Source: Lachnospiraceae bacterium
Lineage (GTDB): Bacteria; Bacillota; Clostridia; Lachnospirales; Lachnospiraceae
Direction: 5' to 3'
Assembly: GCA_017539565.1 (NCBI GenBank)
Contig: JAFYCS010000072.1
Span: forward strand, 51,237 to 115,236
DNA: 64,000 nt
In this document: positions 1-9,300 of the stretch, in pieces
Layout of the letters: each line of letters opens with the position of its first letter
Position numbering within the stretch: the stretch's first letter is position 1
Translations under genes and position numbers: made by a program
The notes under the pieces: model-generated
The model's database searches: none
Told to the model about the DNA's origin: nothing
Seen by the model: the letters and a program-made list of their open reading frames with translations, nothing else

Positions 1-504
1 CTCTATCGTCTCGAAGGTCTGTGTCTCTGCATTTAGCAGAGCGTAACGGCTCTGGGTCAGGTTCATGCGGCGGTTAGGCATAAATACCGTCATTGTCCGC
101 CTCTTTACATCCATATCCCTTACAGTCGTTACTATGCGGCCGGGATGGACGGCCTCTACTGAAACAAGCCCGGTGAGTTTACCCTTTAGCGTGATGAGTG
201 GTTCCCCTTTTGTTGTATTCTCTGACGGTATCAGGAACACATCCACTGCGGGAAGTGTTTTGTCAAGCTTCTCATAATCAAGGTTAAGCTTTACATTTTC
301 AAATCCCTTTACGCTTATCTGCATGAGACTGTTATCTCTGCCTGCGTTTAAGAATACATATGTGCCTTCTCCCTTGTACATTGCCGGGAAATCCTTCCCG
401 TCACGTTTGAAGCTCAGCTCTCTCTCCTCAACAGACTTGCCTGTAGTCGAATCATAAAGATTGATCATCAGGTCAAGTGTATATCGGATCACTCCTTCTT
501 CCAT
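1..504 (-). CDS. Unrecognised protein of the eCIS-like cluster (C-terminus beyond left edge)
   Basis: An open frame of 168 codons runs from an ATG at 504 to the window edge without a stop, so the gene continues leftwards. The start is chosen because AAAGGAGG lies just upstream. The N-terminus (MEEGVIRYTLDLMINLYDS) has no signal peptide. The segment looks beta-rich, with short strand-turn patterns resembling a carboxypeptidase-regulatory or Ig-like fold (about residues 10-90), followed by a basic stretch with PNRRMNLTQ. It lies 56 bases downstream of the DUF4255 gene and is probably co-transcribed. I do not recognise the family. By position it could be a structural or baseplate-associated part of the injection-system-like cluster, but that is inference only. 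Confidence 0.7.
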   Translation of the reverse strand, partial: MEEGVIRYTLDLMINLYDSTTGKSVEERELSFKRDGKDFPAMYKGEGTYVFLNAGRDNSLMQISVKGFENVKLNLDYEKLDKTLPAVDVFLIPSENTTKGEPLITLKGKLTGLVSVEAVHPGRIVTTVRDMDVKRRTMTVFMPNRRMNLTQSRYALLNAETQTFETIE

Positions 505-560
505 CGGGTATACCTCCTTTCTTCCGGAATAGGGCTTTCACCCTTTTAGGTACACGGAAA

Positions 561-1157
561 CTATTCGTTATCCGCTCCCTCGCCTGTAACATGCAAACCA
601 AACTGCGCATCCACAACGCGTGGCGTGTTGATGAGCACCTCACTGGATACGTATACCGGTGCCGCCCGGTAGAAAAGCGAAATCTGATAAGGCTTGTTGA
701 TCGCGCTCCACACACGCACCTTCTCTTCAAGGCTGATCTTTGCCTGGGTCAGCACTATCGGAGGCTCCTGGGTATCCAGCCAGTTTTGCAGCTGATTAGG
801 CAGCACGCTGTTGTTATCCGATACTATCTGTGCGCACTTGCCTATGATCTTCTGGAAGTCCTGGTCCTTAAGTCCGGCCTGGCCTCCCGAATTTATAAAT
901 ACCATATAGTATAAGCTATACGGCTTGGGCGGCTTTTGAAGCTGCAGCTTCCCCCTCCTGATCGTAGGAGGCGGAGCCACGGTATCATCTTCCTTTATGT
1001 CATATAGATATAATCCCAGTATGTAGTCAACGTCCTGACTGGCGGGTGATGATACCTCAATATTATTGGGTGAGGGAATGGGCTCCGGACACATCTTTGT
1101 CCTGAGTACATTCAGTATGTAATTACTCACATCAGATATTATTGTATAATCTGCCAC
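561..1157 (-). CDS. DUF4255 / Pvc16-family protein (eCIS tail-terminator-like)
   Basis: A 198-residue protein starting at GTG 1157, preceded by AAAGGTGA at suitable spacing. It shows the features of the Pvc16_N/DUF4255 family: an N-terminal helix (ISDVSNYILNVLRTKM), a central motif with SPASQDVDYILGLYLYDI, the PYSLYYMVFI strand, and a C-terminal YQISLFYRAAPVYVSSE motif. In Photorhabdus PVC and Serratia Afp particles this family caps the contractile tail, and it is one of the standard markers of extracellular contractile injection systems. The family call rests on motifs. The assignment of the whole cluster to an eCIS is inference, because sheath, tube and AAA ATPase genes would lie beyond the left edge. 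It follows the giant coiled-coil gene by 12 bases. Confidence 0.8.
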   Translation of the reverse strand: MADYTIISDVSNYILNVLRTKMCPEPIPSPNNIEVSSPASQDVDYILGLYLYDIKEDDTVAPPPTIRRGKLQLQKPPKPYSLYYMVFINSGGQAGLKDQDFQKIIGKCAQIVSDNNSVLPNQLQNWLDTQEPPIVLTQAKISLEEKVRVWSAINKPYQISLFYRAAPVYVSSEVLINTPRVVDAQFGLHVTGEGADNE

Positions 1158-1169
1158 TTTCTTTCACCT

Positions 1170-4100
1170 TTACCTTTGCTCTAATTCACCGCGGCCGGCC
1201 ATCTCGTTCAGTATTTCCGCCGCTTCCTTCATGGTCTTCTGCATTCCGGGCGTGATAAGCACCGCCCAATCCGTAGTCCTTATGTATACACAGTCACATC
1301 CCGTGTATTTGTATGAATCATCCTCATCTATATATGCATACTTTGCAGATGAGTTACCGCGTATATATCTGTCGTTCTGTTCGGCGCATTTAACTTTTAG
1401 TGTGACCTCTTCACCGTTATTCTTTATCATGCTGCTGCTGCCTACGGTAAAGATATAGCTTGCCGATCCCTGATAAAGCTGGCTTATGGTTACGTTCATT
1501 CCCTTCCTGACATATCTGAAACCACTCTGTCGTCTGCATTTATCAAGAGCTGCAAGTGAAACATATTCACGGCTGTTATCGTTCATATACTGACGGTAGA
1601 TAAATGAATTTCCGTTACGCATCAGTTCGTCAAGCAGCTCTTTTGCAAGATCGTTTAATTCACCGTTCCCCTTCATCTGCGAAGCTTCGGCAAGTGTCGC
1701 TACTATAGCAGCCTGAGCCTCCGGACCCGAACCATCGAATAAGGGTTTTAATGCATCTTCAGCTTCACCCTTTTTAAGTTTGCTGGTTCCGTCATCGTAG
1801 CCTGCACCACCGCCGGGTTTTCTGGATTCGCCGCCATCATCATCATCCTTTCCGCTGTGGCGTCCGTTTCCTTCTCCTGTGTTGCCGTCTTTGTTTCCGT
1901 CCCCGTTGCTGTCTCTGTCGGCCCCGTTTGAACTTCCGCCTTCACCGCCGTTACTGCCCGCCCCGCTTCCGCTTGAGGAATCTCCGTCGTGGCCTCCGCT
2001 TCCTTCCCCGGATGTATACGTATCACCGCTTCCGGTATCACCGTCTCCCTCAAATTCATTCTTGAGGGCTTCCGATATCCGGTTCGCGTATTCAGGAGGT
2101 ATTCCGCTGTCATCAAGCGCATTAAGCAGATCTCCCAGATCATTGTTGAACGCTGCAAGCTTTTGGATATCCTGTTCGGGTATCTCATTATCAGTAGCCA
2201 TGGTATCTCTTATTACCTCCATGACCTCTGTCTCCGGGTTGCTGTATGGCCCGGGTACAGGCTCTGTGGGTTCAAGTTCGCTGTCACCGTCGGTTCCTCC
2301 GGCTTCTTCATCATCAAAATCACGGTCAGCCGTCAGGCCCTGGAGAAGGGCATCTATGAGCTTAGCCCTGGACAATTCATTATCCTCAATGCATCTGTCT
2401 CTTTCGTCGATAAGTTCCTGCTCATAGTCGCTTACTTCTTTATCCTTATCATCGCCGGTCCTTGATCTTAATGCAGCCAGCAGGCCTTCCAGGAACAGAA
2501 TGTGTGTCTCTATAAGATCCTGCTTACCGCCTGCGGTAAAGCTGCTCTTTAAACTGTAAGCATATTCCAGACGGTCCTCTATATAAGTGATCCCGTTTTC
2601 CGGCGTATCACGGTCGGTCACTGCCTTGAGATAATAATGATATATATCCATTGCTGCCGTGCTGCGCTTTTCATTAAAATCTATTATCGCAAACGGGATA
2701 AGCCAGCTGTACAAAAGCTGTGCCTCACGCTGTGTATGTTCGTTTTCCCCGGCCTCGATATGGTTAAGATCCACTATCATCTGCAGATACGGCATGCAGG
2801 CTGCCTCGTTATCTGCGGTAGACGCCACTCTTCGTGACAGTATATAACCTGTATAATCGGCTGCCGTCTCCCCGCGCTGCATGCTCTTCTTCACATAGGA
2901 TTCATAACTTGCCATACATGCGGTATAGGCATCCTGGATAAGGTTCGTGACTTCTGTGGTCTCTACATAACCTCCCATACCGGAATATGCACTTATATCC
3001 TCAAAGCGTCTGCCCATATCGGGCTTTCCGTTTTCGGAAGCATCTTTCAGGAAACGGAGTGTAGGTGCCACGCCAAAGTTTCCTGCTTCTTTTAAGGCAA
3101 CCTGCTTGGCCTCGTATTCGGCCTGCAGCATACGGTATTTTTCCGTTTCCGATATCAGATACTCTATGTTATTTTTTTTACTATTTATCTCAACTTTGAT
3201 ATCAGCCCTTTTCTGTGCCAGCTCGTTACAGGACTCTTCCATTTCCTCTATCCCGTCAAGCTTTTCTTCCATAGCTGCTTTAAACTCATCAGCGGCAGCT
3301 GTCAGTGCAGCTTCCTTTTGAGCTTCGGTCTCCTGTATACGTTTTTCAAGCTCTGATATCTTATTCTCCCAGCGTTCGCTAAAGATCCTGTATCCTTCAT
3401 CAAAAGCATCCTTCGCAGCTTTTACTTCACTTTGCAGCCGCTGCGCTTCCCTTTGTTTGGTCTCATAATACTGTTCTGTCTGGGATCCGTTATATATACT
3501 GCCTGTATAATCACTGCACTGTTCAGCAAGGCTGTCGATACGTACCTTCAGCTCTGAAGCCTTCTTCCCGGCCTCCTCCAGCCTTTTAGCGGCATTTTCC
3601 ATATCTAACTTTGCCAAATAAAAGGAGTTTAGCCCGCCCACTCGGCCCCTCATGGTTCTCTTGCCGTTCAGTGCCTTCTCGTATTTCTTTTTTGCTTCGT
3701 CATAAGTCTTCTGACACACTGTTACATTGGCTTCAGCCAGCTTATAATCCGCAACAGCATCTTTAAGCGCAAGTGCATTTGCCGCTTCAATCTGTGCCTT
3801 CTGAAGACTTGCCTCCATGCCGGAGATATTCCGGTCCTCTGAAGCCGCCTTTTCATAATCAAGAAGGCTCTGCCTCATCTGCTCTTTGGTATCTGCCTCT
3901 TCTTTGGCAAGTTCATCGAGCATATTTCCATACTTATCCTCTATGGATTTTTGGTTCTCTTCGTACTCCGCCGAAGCAGTTTCTTCCCTGTTCTTCTTAG
4001 CTTCATCAATCTTTTGAAGCTTAAGCTCCCGGTCTCTTGCCATTTCCTTATCGGCTTCCTCAAGCTGGGCTATCTCCTTTTCAATGATAGCTTTTCTGTC

Positions 4101-6389
4101 ATTGATAAGAGATATCAGTGTTTCGCAGGCCTTAACCCTGGCTTCATAGGGAGCTAAGGAACCATCCTTGATCCCGTTTATAAGCTGTGCCAGTTCCTGC
4201 TCTTTTTCATAACTCAGATCATGATCATCGACCATTGCATCCACATGGGCCTGCATTCCCACGATGGTCAGCTCCTTTGTCCTGATGAGGGCTTTATTGG
4301 ATTCGGTCTTTTTATCATACGAAGCTATAAGCTTATCATGCGTATCTATCTCTTCTTCAACCGCCATTATCTCCAGCTGCTTCTCATCGATCCTTGTTCT
4401 GGCAGCCTGATAAGTATCGAGATATTCATTATATGCATCATTAGCTTTCTTAAGTGCATTAAGCTTTTCCTGATAGGGCTCACTCATCGCCGCCAGCTGA
4501 TCCTGCCTGTTCCCCACCTCAAGCGCCAGGTCTGCCAGCTCCTTATCAAGCACGGGTGTCAGCGTTTTCTTTGTATCATCCAGAGCTTTCTGTGCCTGCT
4601 TTATCTCGTCATCCAGGTTAAGATCGCCATATATTTCATTGATCAATGCGGTCAATTCACCATCCTTGGTCTCCAGAGTGGCTGCTGTATCACTTAAACT
4701 GCTCATCAGCCTCTCCTGCTTTTCAAGACTCCGGTCCGTTTCCTGTTTCTTTTGGGGATCGTAGATCTTTGACGCATCGGTGTCAGCGGTAGTCCGGCTT
4801 GACGTATAAAGATCCGCGTCTTTTTTCAGTTTATCCAGCTTGTCTTCTTCGGTCTCTATAGTCGTATAAAGGCGCTCCAGCTTATCCTCGAGCTCCTTTC
4901 GTTCATTTAAAGCCTCTTCGTACTCCGATCTTCTGCCCTCTGCTATGGTCCTGCGTGTCTTCAGGTCGCTTAATGCCTTTTCCAGGGCAGCTATTTTTTC
5001 ATCATACTCTTTCTGCTTATCGGCCTTTGCCTTTGTCAGTTCTTCTATCTCATCGTTGATGGCAGTCTGCGCATCATTAAGACTCACCGTCATATTGAGC
5101 GCTTCGTCCAGAGCTTCATCCAGTCTCTCATACTCGGCCACAACATCCGCGGTATCGGCTTTTATCGCAGCCAGCTCGGCTTTCAGCTTTTCCAGCCTGT
5201 CCTCTGTGCCTTTTGCTTCAAAATCCGCCTCTTCTTTTGCGATAGCAGCTTCATTAGCCTCATTTTCATCTTCAAGTTCATATATAGCGGATCTTGCTGC
5301 CTTAACAGGCGCTTCCGCTTTGTCAATGTCCAGGGCCAGCTTTGCTATATATGCTCTAAGTTCGGCATCTTCCAGCTCCAGTGCCTCAAGCTCTTTATCT
5401 ATGGCCACACCGTAACTGCCGGTAAGGTTCTCATTCTGTGTCAGGTTATAATATATCTCCGCCCTGCGGGCAGCATCTATCTGCCTTTCCACATAAAGGG
5501 CCGCATCCGCTTCTTCACTGAGCTCTTTTTCCTGCAGCGACATAAAAAGCGTATTTAATATCTCTTCTTCCCTGTCAGCCCTGTCGGTAATATCATCGCG
5601 GATATTTGGCCAGTTACGCATGACCGTCATTATCTCTTTGTATTCGGCAGGCCAGCCTTCACTTGTGGTAGTAAGTGACTGATCCCATATCTTTTCCAGC
5701 TGTGCACGGTCCTGTACCAGAACTTTGAACTGGTCGTATGCCGTGCCGGCATCCAGAGCCGCCCGGTCAAAATACAGGTCATCGTTTTCAAAGAAGAAAT
5801 AAAGCATCCTGTAGAGGTAGTTTTTGCTGCCTTCATCCTCCCAGCCTATATCACCGCTTAAATAATACTCATACAGAGCAGAGAGTTCGGGTATGTTCTC
5901 CATATCATACAGTGATATGTGTGTGTATATATCAATGGGCTCTTCGGTTACAGGATCCTTGGGGATCCCGTCATCATCCACCACTACACTTACCAGATAA
6001 GGATACAGATCCTTTTCACTGACTTTTTCCGCAACCGGAAGTATGTTGGTTATGGATGACGCACCCTCAATATTCTTCCATGCGCCTCCATCCAGCTCGG
6101 AACTGTAATAAGCAATGGTCTGGTTATAATACTCACGGCTGTCAAGGGCTGCCTGATACATCTCAGCAGTCAATGACTTTGCACTCATGAGATAGGTCCC
6201 CACAAAAAGCCATGATGAAGGGATCACATGTCCCAGATTGGTAGTATAGTATTCGTAAGTCACTACGGTATTCTTTGAGGCCGCTTCTACCCCGGGCGCC
6301 GGCATAAGAGCCGCCGCCGCAGGTGCCAGGAGGCTTACGCTTACAGCAAAGCCAACTATGCTTTTTAAGATACCGTAACGTTTCTTCAT
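1170..6389 (-). CDS. Giant secreted coiled-coil protein with Gly/Ser-rich linker and conserved C-terminal domain
   Basis: A 1,739-residue protein. An N-terminal signal sequence (basic KKR, hydrophobic core about 9-30, probable cleavage near VEAASKN) precedes a conserved globular region (about 40-250) with the motif YYSSELDGGAWKNI. About 320-1170 is almost unbroken Glu/Lys/Ala heptad-rich coiled coil, followed by a second helical region (about 1170-1440), an acidic Gly/Ser/Asp/Asn-rich linker (about 1449-1533) and a C-terminal domain (about 1590-1739) with FIYRQYMNDNSREYVSLAA and DKCRR. The neighbouring gene has the same termini (YKSELDGNRWKDI; FIYRQYVSDYSREYVSLAA), so the two are paralogues differing mainly in coil length. 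Spacing to that gene is 8 bases. The function is unknown. A long extracellular rod or envelope-spanning scaffold fits the architecture. Confidence 0.8.
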   Translation of the reverse strand: MKKRYGILKSIVGFAVSVSLLAPAAAALMPAPGVEAASKNTVVTYEYYTTNLGHVIPSSWLFVGTYLMSAKSLTAEMYQAALDSREYYNQTIAYYSSELDGGAWKNIEGASSITNILPVAEKVSEKDLYPYLVSVVVDDDGIPKDPVTEEPIDIYTHISLYDMENIPELSALYEYYLSGDIGWEDEGSKNYLYRMLYFFFENDDLYFDRAALDAGTAYDQFKVLVQDRAQLEKIWDQSLTTTSEGWPAEYKEIMTVMRNWPNIRDDITDRADREEEILNTLFMSLQEKELSEEADAALYVERQIDAARRAEIYYNLTQNENLTGSYGVAIDKELEALELEDAELRAYIAKLALDIDKAEAPVKAARSAIYELEDENEANEAAIAKEEADFEAKGTEDRLEKLKAELAAIKADTADVVAEYERLDEALDEALNMTVSLNDAQTAINDEIEELTKAKADKQKEYDEKIAALEKALSDLKTRRTIAEGRRSEYEEALNERKELEDKLERLYTTIETEEDKLDKLKKDADLYTSSRTTADTDASKIYDPQKKQETDRSLEKQERLMSSLSDTAATLETKDGELTALINEIYGDLNLDDEIKQAQKALDDTKKTLTPVLDKELADLALEVGNRQDQLAAMSEPYQEKLNALKKANDAYNEYLDTYQAARTRIDEKQLEIMAVEEEIDTHDKLIASYDKKTESNKALIRTKELTIVGMQAHVDAMVDDHDLSYEKEQELAQLINGIKDGSLAPYEARVKACETLISLINDRKAIIEKEIAQLEEADKEMARDRELKLQKIDEAKKNREETASAEYEENQKSIEDKYGNMLDELAKEEADTKEQMRQSLLDYEKAASEDRNISGMEASLQKAQIEAANALALKDAVADYKLAEANVTVCQKTYDEAKKKYEKALNGKRTMRGRVGGLNSFYLAKLDMENAAKRLEEAGKKASELKVRIDSLAEQCSDYTGSIYNGSQTEQYYETKQREAQRLQSEVKAAKDAFDEGYRIFSERWENKISELEKRIQETEAQKEAALTAAADEFKAAMEEKLDGIEEMEESCNELAQKRADIKVEINSKKNNIEYLISETEKYRMLQAEYEAKQVALKEAGNFGVAPTLRFLKDASENGKPDMGRRFEDISAYSGMGGYVETTEVTNLIQDAYTACMASYESYVKKSMQRGETAADYTGYILSRRVASTADNEAACMPYLQMIVDLNHIEAGENEHTQREAQLLYSWLIPFAIIDFNEKRSTAAMDIYHYYLKAVTDRDTPENGITYIEDRLEYAYSLKSSFTAGGKQDLIETHILFLEGLLAALRSRTGDDKDKEVSDYEQELIDERDRCIEDNELSRAKLIDALLQGLTADRDFDDEEAGGTDGDSELEPTEPVPGPYSNPETEVMEVIRDTMATDNEIPEQDIQKLAAFNNDLGDLLNALDDSGIPPEYANRISEALKNEFEGDGDTGSGDTYTSGEGSGGHDGDSSSGSGAGSNGGEGGSSNGADRDSNGDGNKDGNTGEGNGRHSGKDDDDGGESRKPGGGAGYDDGTSKLKKGEAEDALKPLFDGSGPEAQAAIVATLAEASQMKGNGELNDLAKELLDELMRNGNSFIYRQYMNDNSREYVSLAALDKCRRQSGFRYVRKGMNVTISQLYQGSASYIFTVGSSSMIKNNGEEVTLKVKCAEQNDRYIRGNSSAKYAYIDEDDSYKYTGCDCVYIRTTDWAVLITPGMQKTMKEAAEILNEMAGRGELEQR

Positions 6390-6397
6390 TCTGCCTG

Positions 6398-9300
6398 TTA
6401 TTCTCCGTCTGCCTCCAGATCAAGTCTGTCCAGAAGCTGCGCGATCTTCTTGTCTACCTGAGGGGTGATAAGTATCGCCCACTCGGTTTCCGGTATATAT
6501 GCGCAGGTACAGTATAAGAACTTACCGCTGTTATTCTCGGGTATATACGCATACTTAGCCGTTTTGCTGTGTCTTATACTCTCATCCGTCTGTGATACAC
6601 AGACCGTTTCCATAAGCTCCGTTTCGCTGTTGTTCTTGCTGACGCTGTCACTGCCTACGCTGAATACATAGCTGGCACTTCCTCTTGCAAACTGGCTCAT
6701 GGTCACATTAAAATCTTTCTGTACCATGCGGAACTTTGTATATCGCCTGCACTTATCCACGGCTGCCAGCGAAACATATTCACGGCTGTAATCGCTAACA
6801 TATTGTCTGTATATGAACGGGCAGCCCAGCAGATCCAGTTCGTCCAGCAGATCCAGCGCATAGTCATGTGCCGCCTTATCCTCCCTGGCATTGGCAAAGT
6901 CGTTAAGCGCCGCCACTACTGCCGCTTTGTCCCCGTCTTTTAAACCGTTAAAGTCCTTATTGAATGTATCTTTTATGGCTTTGTCAAAGTCCGGCTTTTT
7001 AAGTCCCGTTCCCGGGCCGTAGTCAGGTATTGCCGGAGCAGGTCCTTCTCCGTTTCCTCCGTTTCCGGGCCCGCTTCCTCCTTCACCCCCGTTATTGCCG
7101 CTGCCTTCTCCGCTGCCGCTGCCGGGTTCGTTTCCGGTTCCGTTTCCTCCGTCACCACCATTATTGCCGTTTCCGGAGCCATTGTCCTGATCCGGACCGG
7201 TTCCGTTTCCGGGCCCGCCGTTACCGGGATCGTTTCCGTTTCCGTGTTCTCCGTCTCCTTCAGGATTGCCGGTATCAACATCCCCGTTACCGCCATCCTG
7301 TCCTGGCCCTTCTCCGGTTCCGTTTCCGCTATCTCCCTCACCGGGTCCGGCGTTTCCGCCACCTGTTTCCGTCTGAAGCTCAGGATACTCATCCGCAAAA
7401 GGACTGCCTCCGATATTCTTAAGTGCCTCCTTTGCCTGATGTATCAGCTTATTTGGAGCGCCGTGGTTTTCCAGTGCTTCACAAACAGGTTGAAGTCCGG
7501 GTGATCCCAGATCCTCAAGTGTCTTGATTATATCCGGCAGGGGATCAAGATTGTTTTCTGCGATATCTTCCAGCGCCTTGTCTACAAGCTGATCCGCCAC
7601 TGCTCCGGGGGTATTTGATACTTCAGCGTTTATCCTTTCTGCTGCTGTTTCCCCGGAAGCTGCAGTCCGGTTTTTCTTTGCATTCTCTTCATCAAGCGCC
7701 TTCTGGATATCTTCCAGCTGATGTGCCAGTTCATCTGCTTCTTTCAGATCATTCTCATCAAGAGCATCAAGATACTTTGCCTGATACTCTGTTTTTTTCA
7801 TTTCCAGCTCGCCGGCTTCATCTGTTATATTTCCGCCCTGCTTGACGTTAGCCAGCAGATCCTTAAGCCAGTTTATATGATCATTAAGCGCCTCTTCAGC
7901 ATAGGGTCCGAAAGCATCAACACTTATGCCCTCTCTCTGATCCTCTGCCCAGTTGATACGCTCATTGATAAACCTGACAGCCTCCGCTGTAGGCAGACGA
8001 AGGCTTCTGGCTCTTATAAAACGCTGAAGTTCTGAGGCCGCTGCCCCGACATCCGCTTTCTGGTCATTCAGTATTTCCTCGAGAGTGCTCTTGGTAGTAG
8101 CCGGATCAGCTATAGCCGTGGCATACTCCTGACCGGCGGATGAATGAAGCACCTGGCTGAATCTGCTGTCTGCTACAGGAAGGATCTCATTAAGGTAATT
8201 AAGCTCTCTGGACTTGTGAGCAACTACACCGTTATTGATGTTTTCAAGATCCACCAGATCACGCAGCTGTGCACGCACTCCCTGCAGCCCCCCCTGCGCA
8301 TTTTCTATCACATAGACAGAAAGATCATATTCCAGCTGCCCTGCTATGGTCTTGCTCTGCGTAAGTGCCATACTGCTGTAGTTTATATATGCATCCATGC
8401 AGCCGGTAATAGCACTCTCTACCGCTTCCGTTATAGAATCTGCGGGAGTAAAACTCTCATTGGGATAGAGCAGTTTAAACCTGTTACCCACATGTGAGTC
8501 ACCTGTATTTACGAGTTCATAGAGCAGATTAAGCACCGGTCCCACAATATAATTGTGCTCATCATTATCTACCAGGTTTTCATATGCTCTGGCCCTCCTG
8601 GCCGCATCCACCTTTTCAGCAAGTAGCATTGCCTCATCCGCAAGCTCTTTATCCTCTAACGTACCTGTAGCACGCAACTCCGAATAAAGCCCCTTGACTG
8701 CATCCAGCTGTGTATCATACTTATCCGTAACTTCATCCATTATGCAGGAATAATGAGCCCACATATCCTGGAAATTCCAGATACGGTTTCTCAGCTCTTC
8801 TATCCCTCCGAAAGCGTCTACTTCCCGCTTCCAGGTCCTTTCCTCCGGCCAGCTGATACTGCCTCTTATAAGGCGCTCCTGCTGATCCCAGTTATCTGTA
8901 GGTGCATACCCCCCATAATAATAGCCCCATCTGTAATTGAATTTGGTGTCCCGTTTTCCTGCAATATAGTATGCTACAGCCCGCTCCAGAGATTCTAAAA
9001 ATCCTGCACCGCTCTCTTCAATACGCCACATGGGAACACTCGTCAATCCGGTACAGGATAATCCTATACCGCTGCAGCTGTGTAGCTGTTCTGCAAGAAC
9101 TGTCGACTGGGTGCATTTTAAGGGATCAGCCGCATAGAAAGCTACACCGGTCTTTCCGGCCACAGAAAGTATATATTCACAATCACGCTGCATATACTCA
9201 TTGCGCGGCATTCTGCTGTCACGGTCAAATACCTCTTTTATGCGATCGTAGATATACGCCTCCGAATTCCCGTTACTTGGATCCACCAGCTTAGCGTCAA

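Noticed and set aside
1879..5415. Long plus-strand frames opposite the giant coiled-coil gene
   Set aside because: They are the complement of Glu/Lys/Ala-rich coding sequence, give Ser/Phe-rich nonsense proteins and lack ribosome sites.
7030..7422. Arg/Phe-rich plus-strand frame and a Thr/Glu-rich minus-strand frame in the low-complexity tract
   Set aside because: Both are out-of-frame readings of the Gly/Asn linker repeats.
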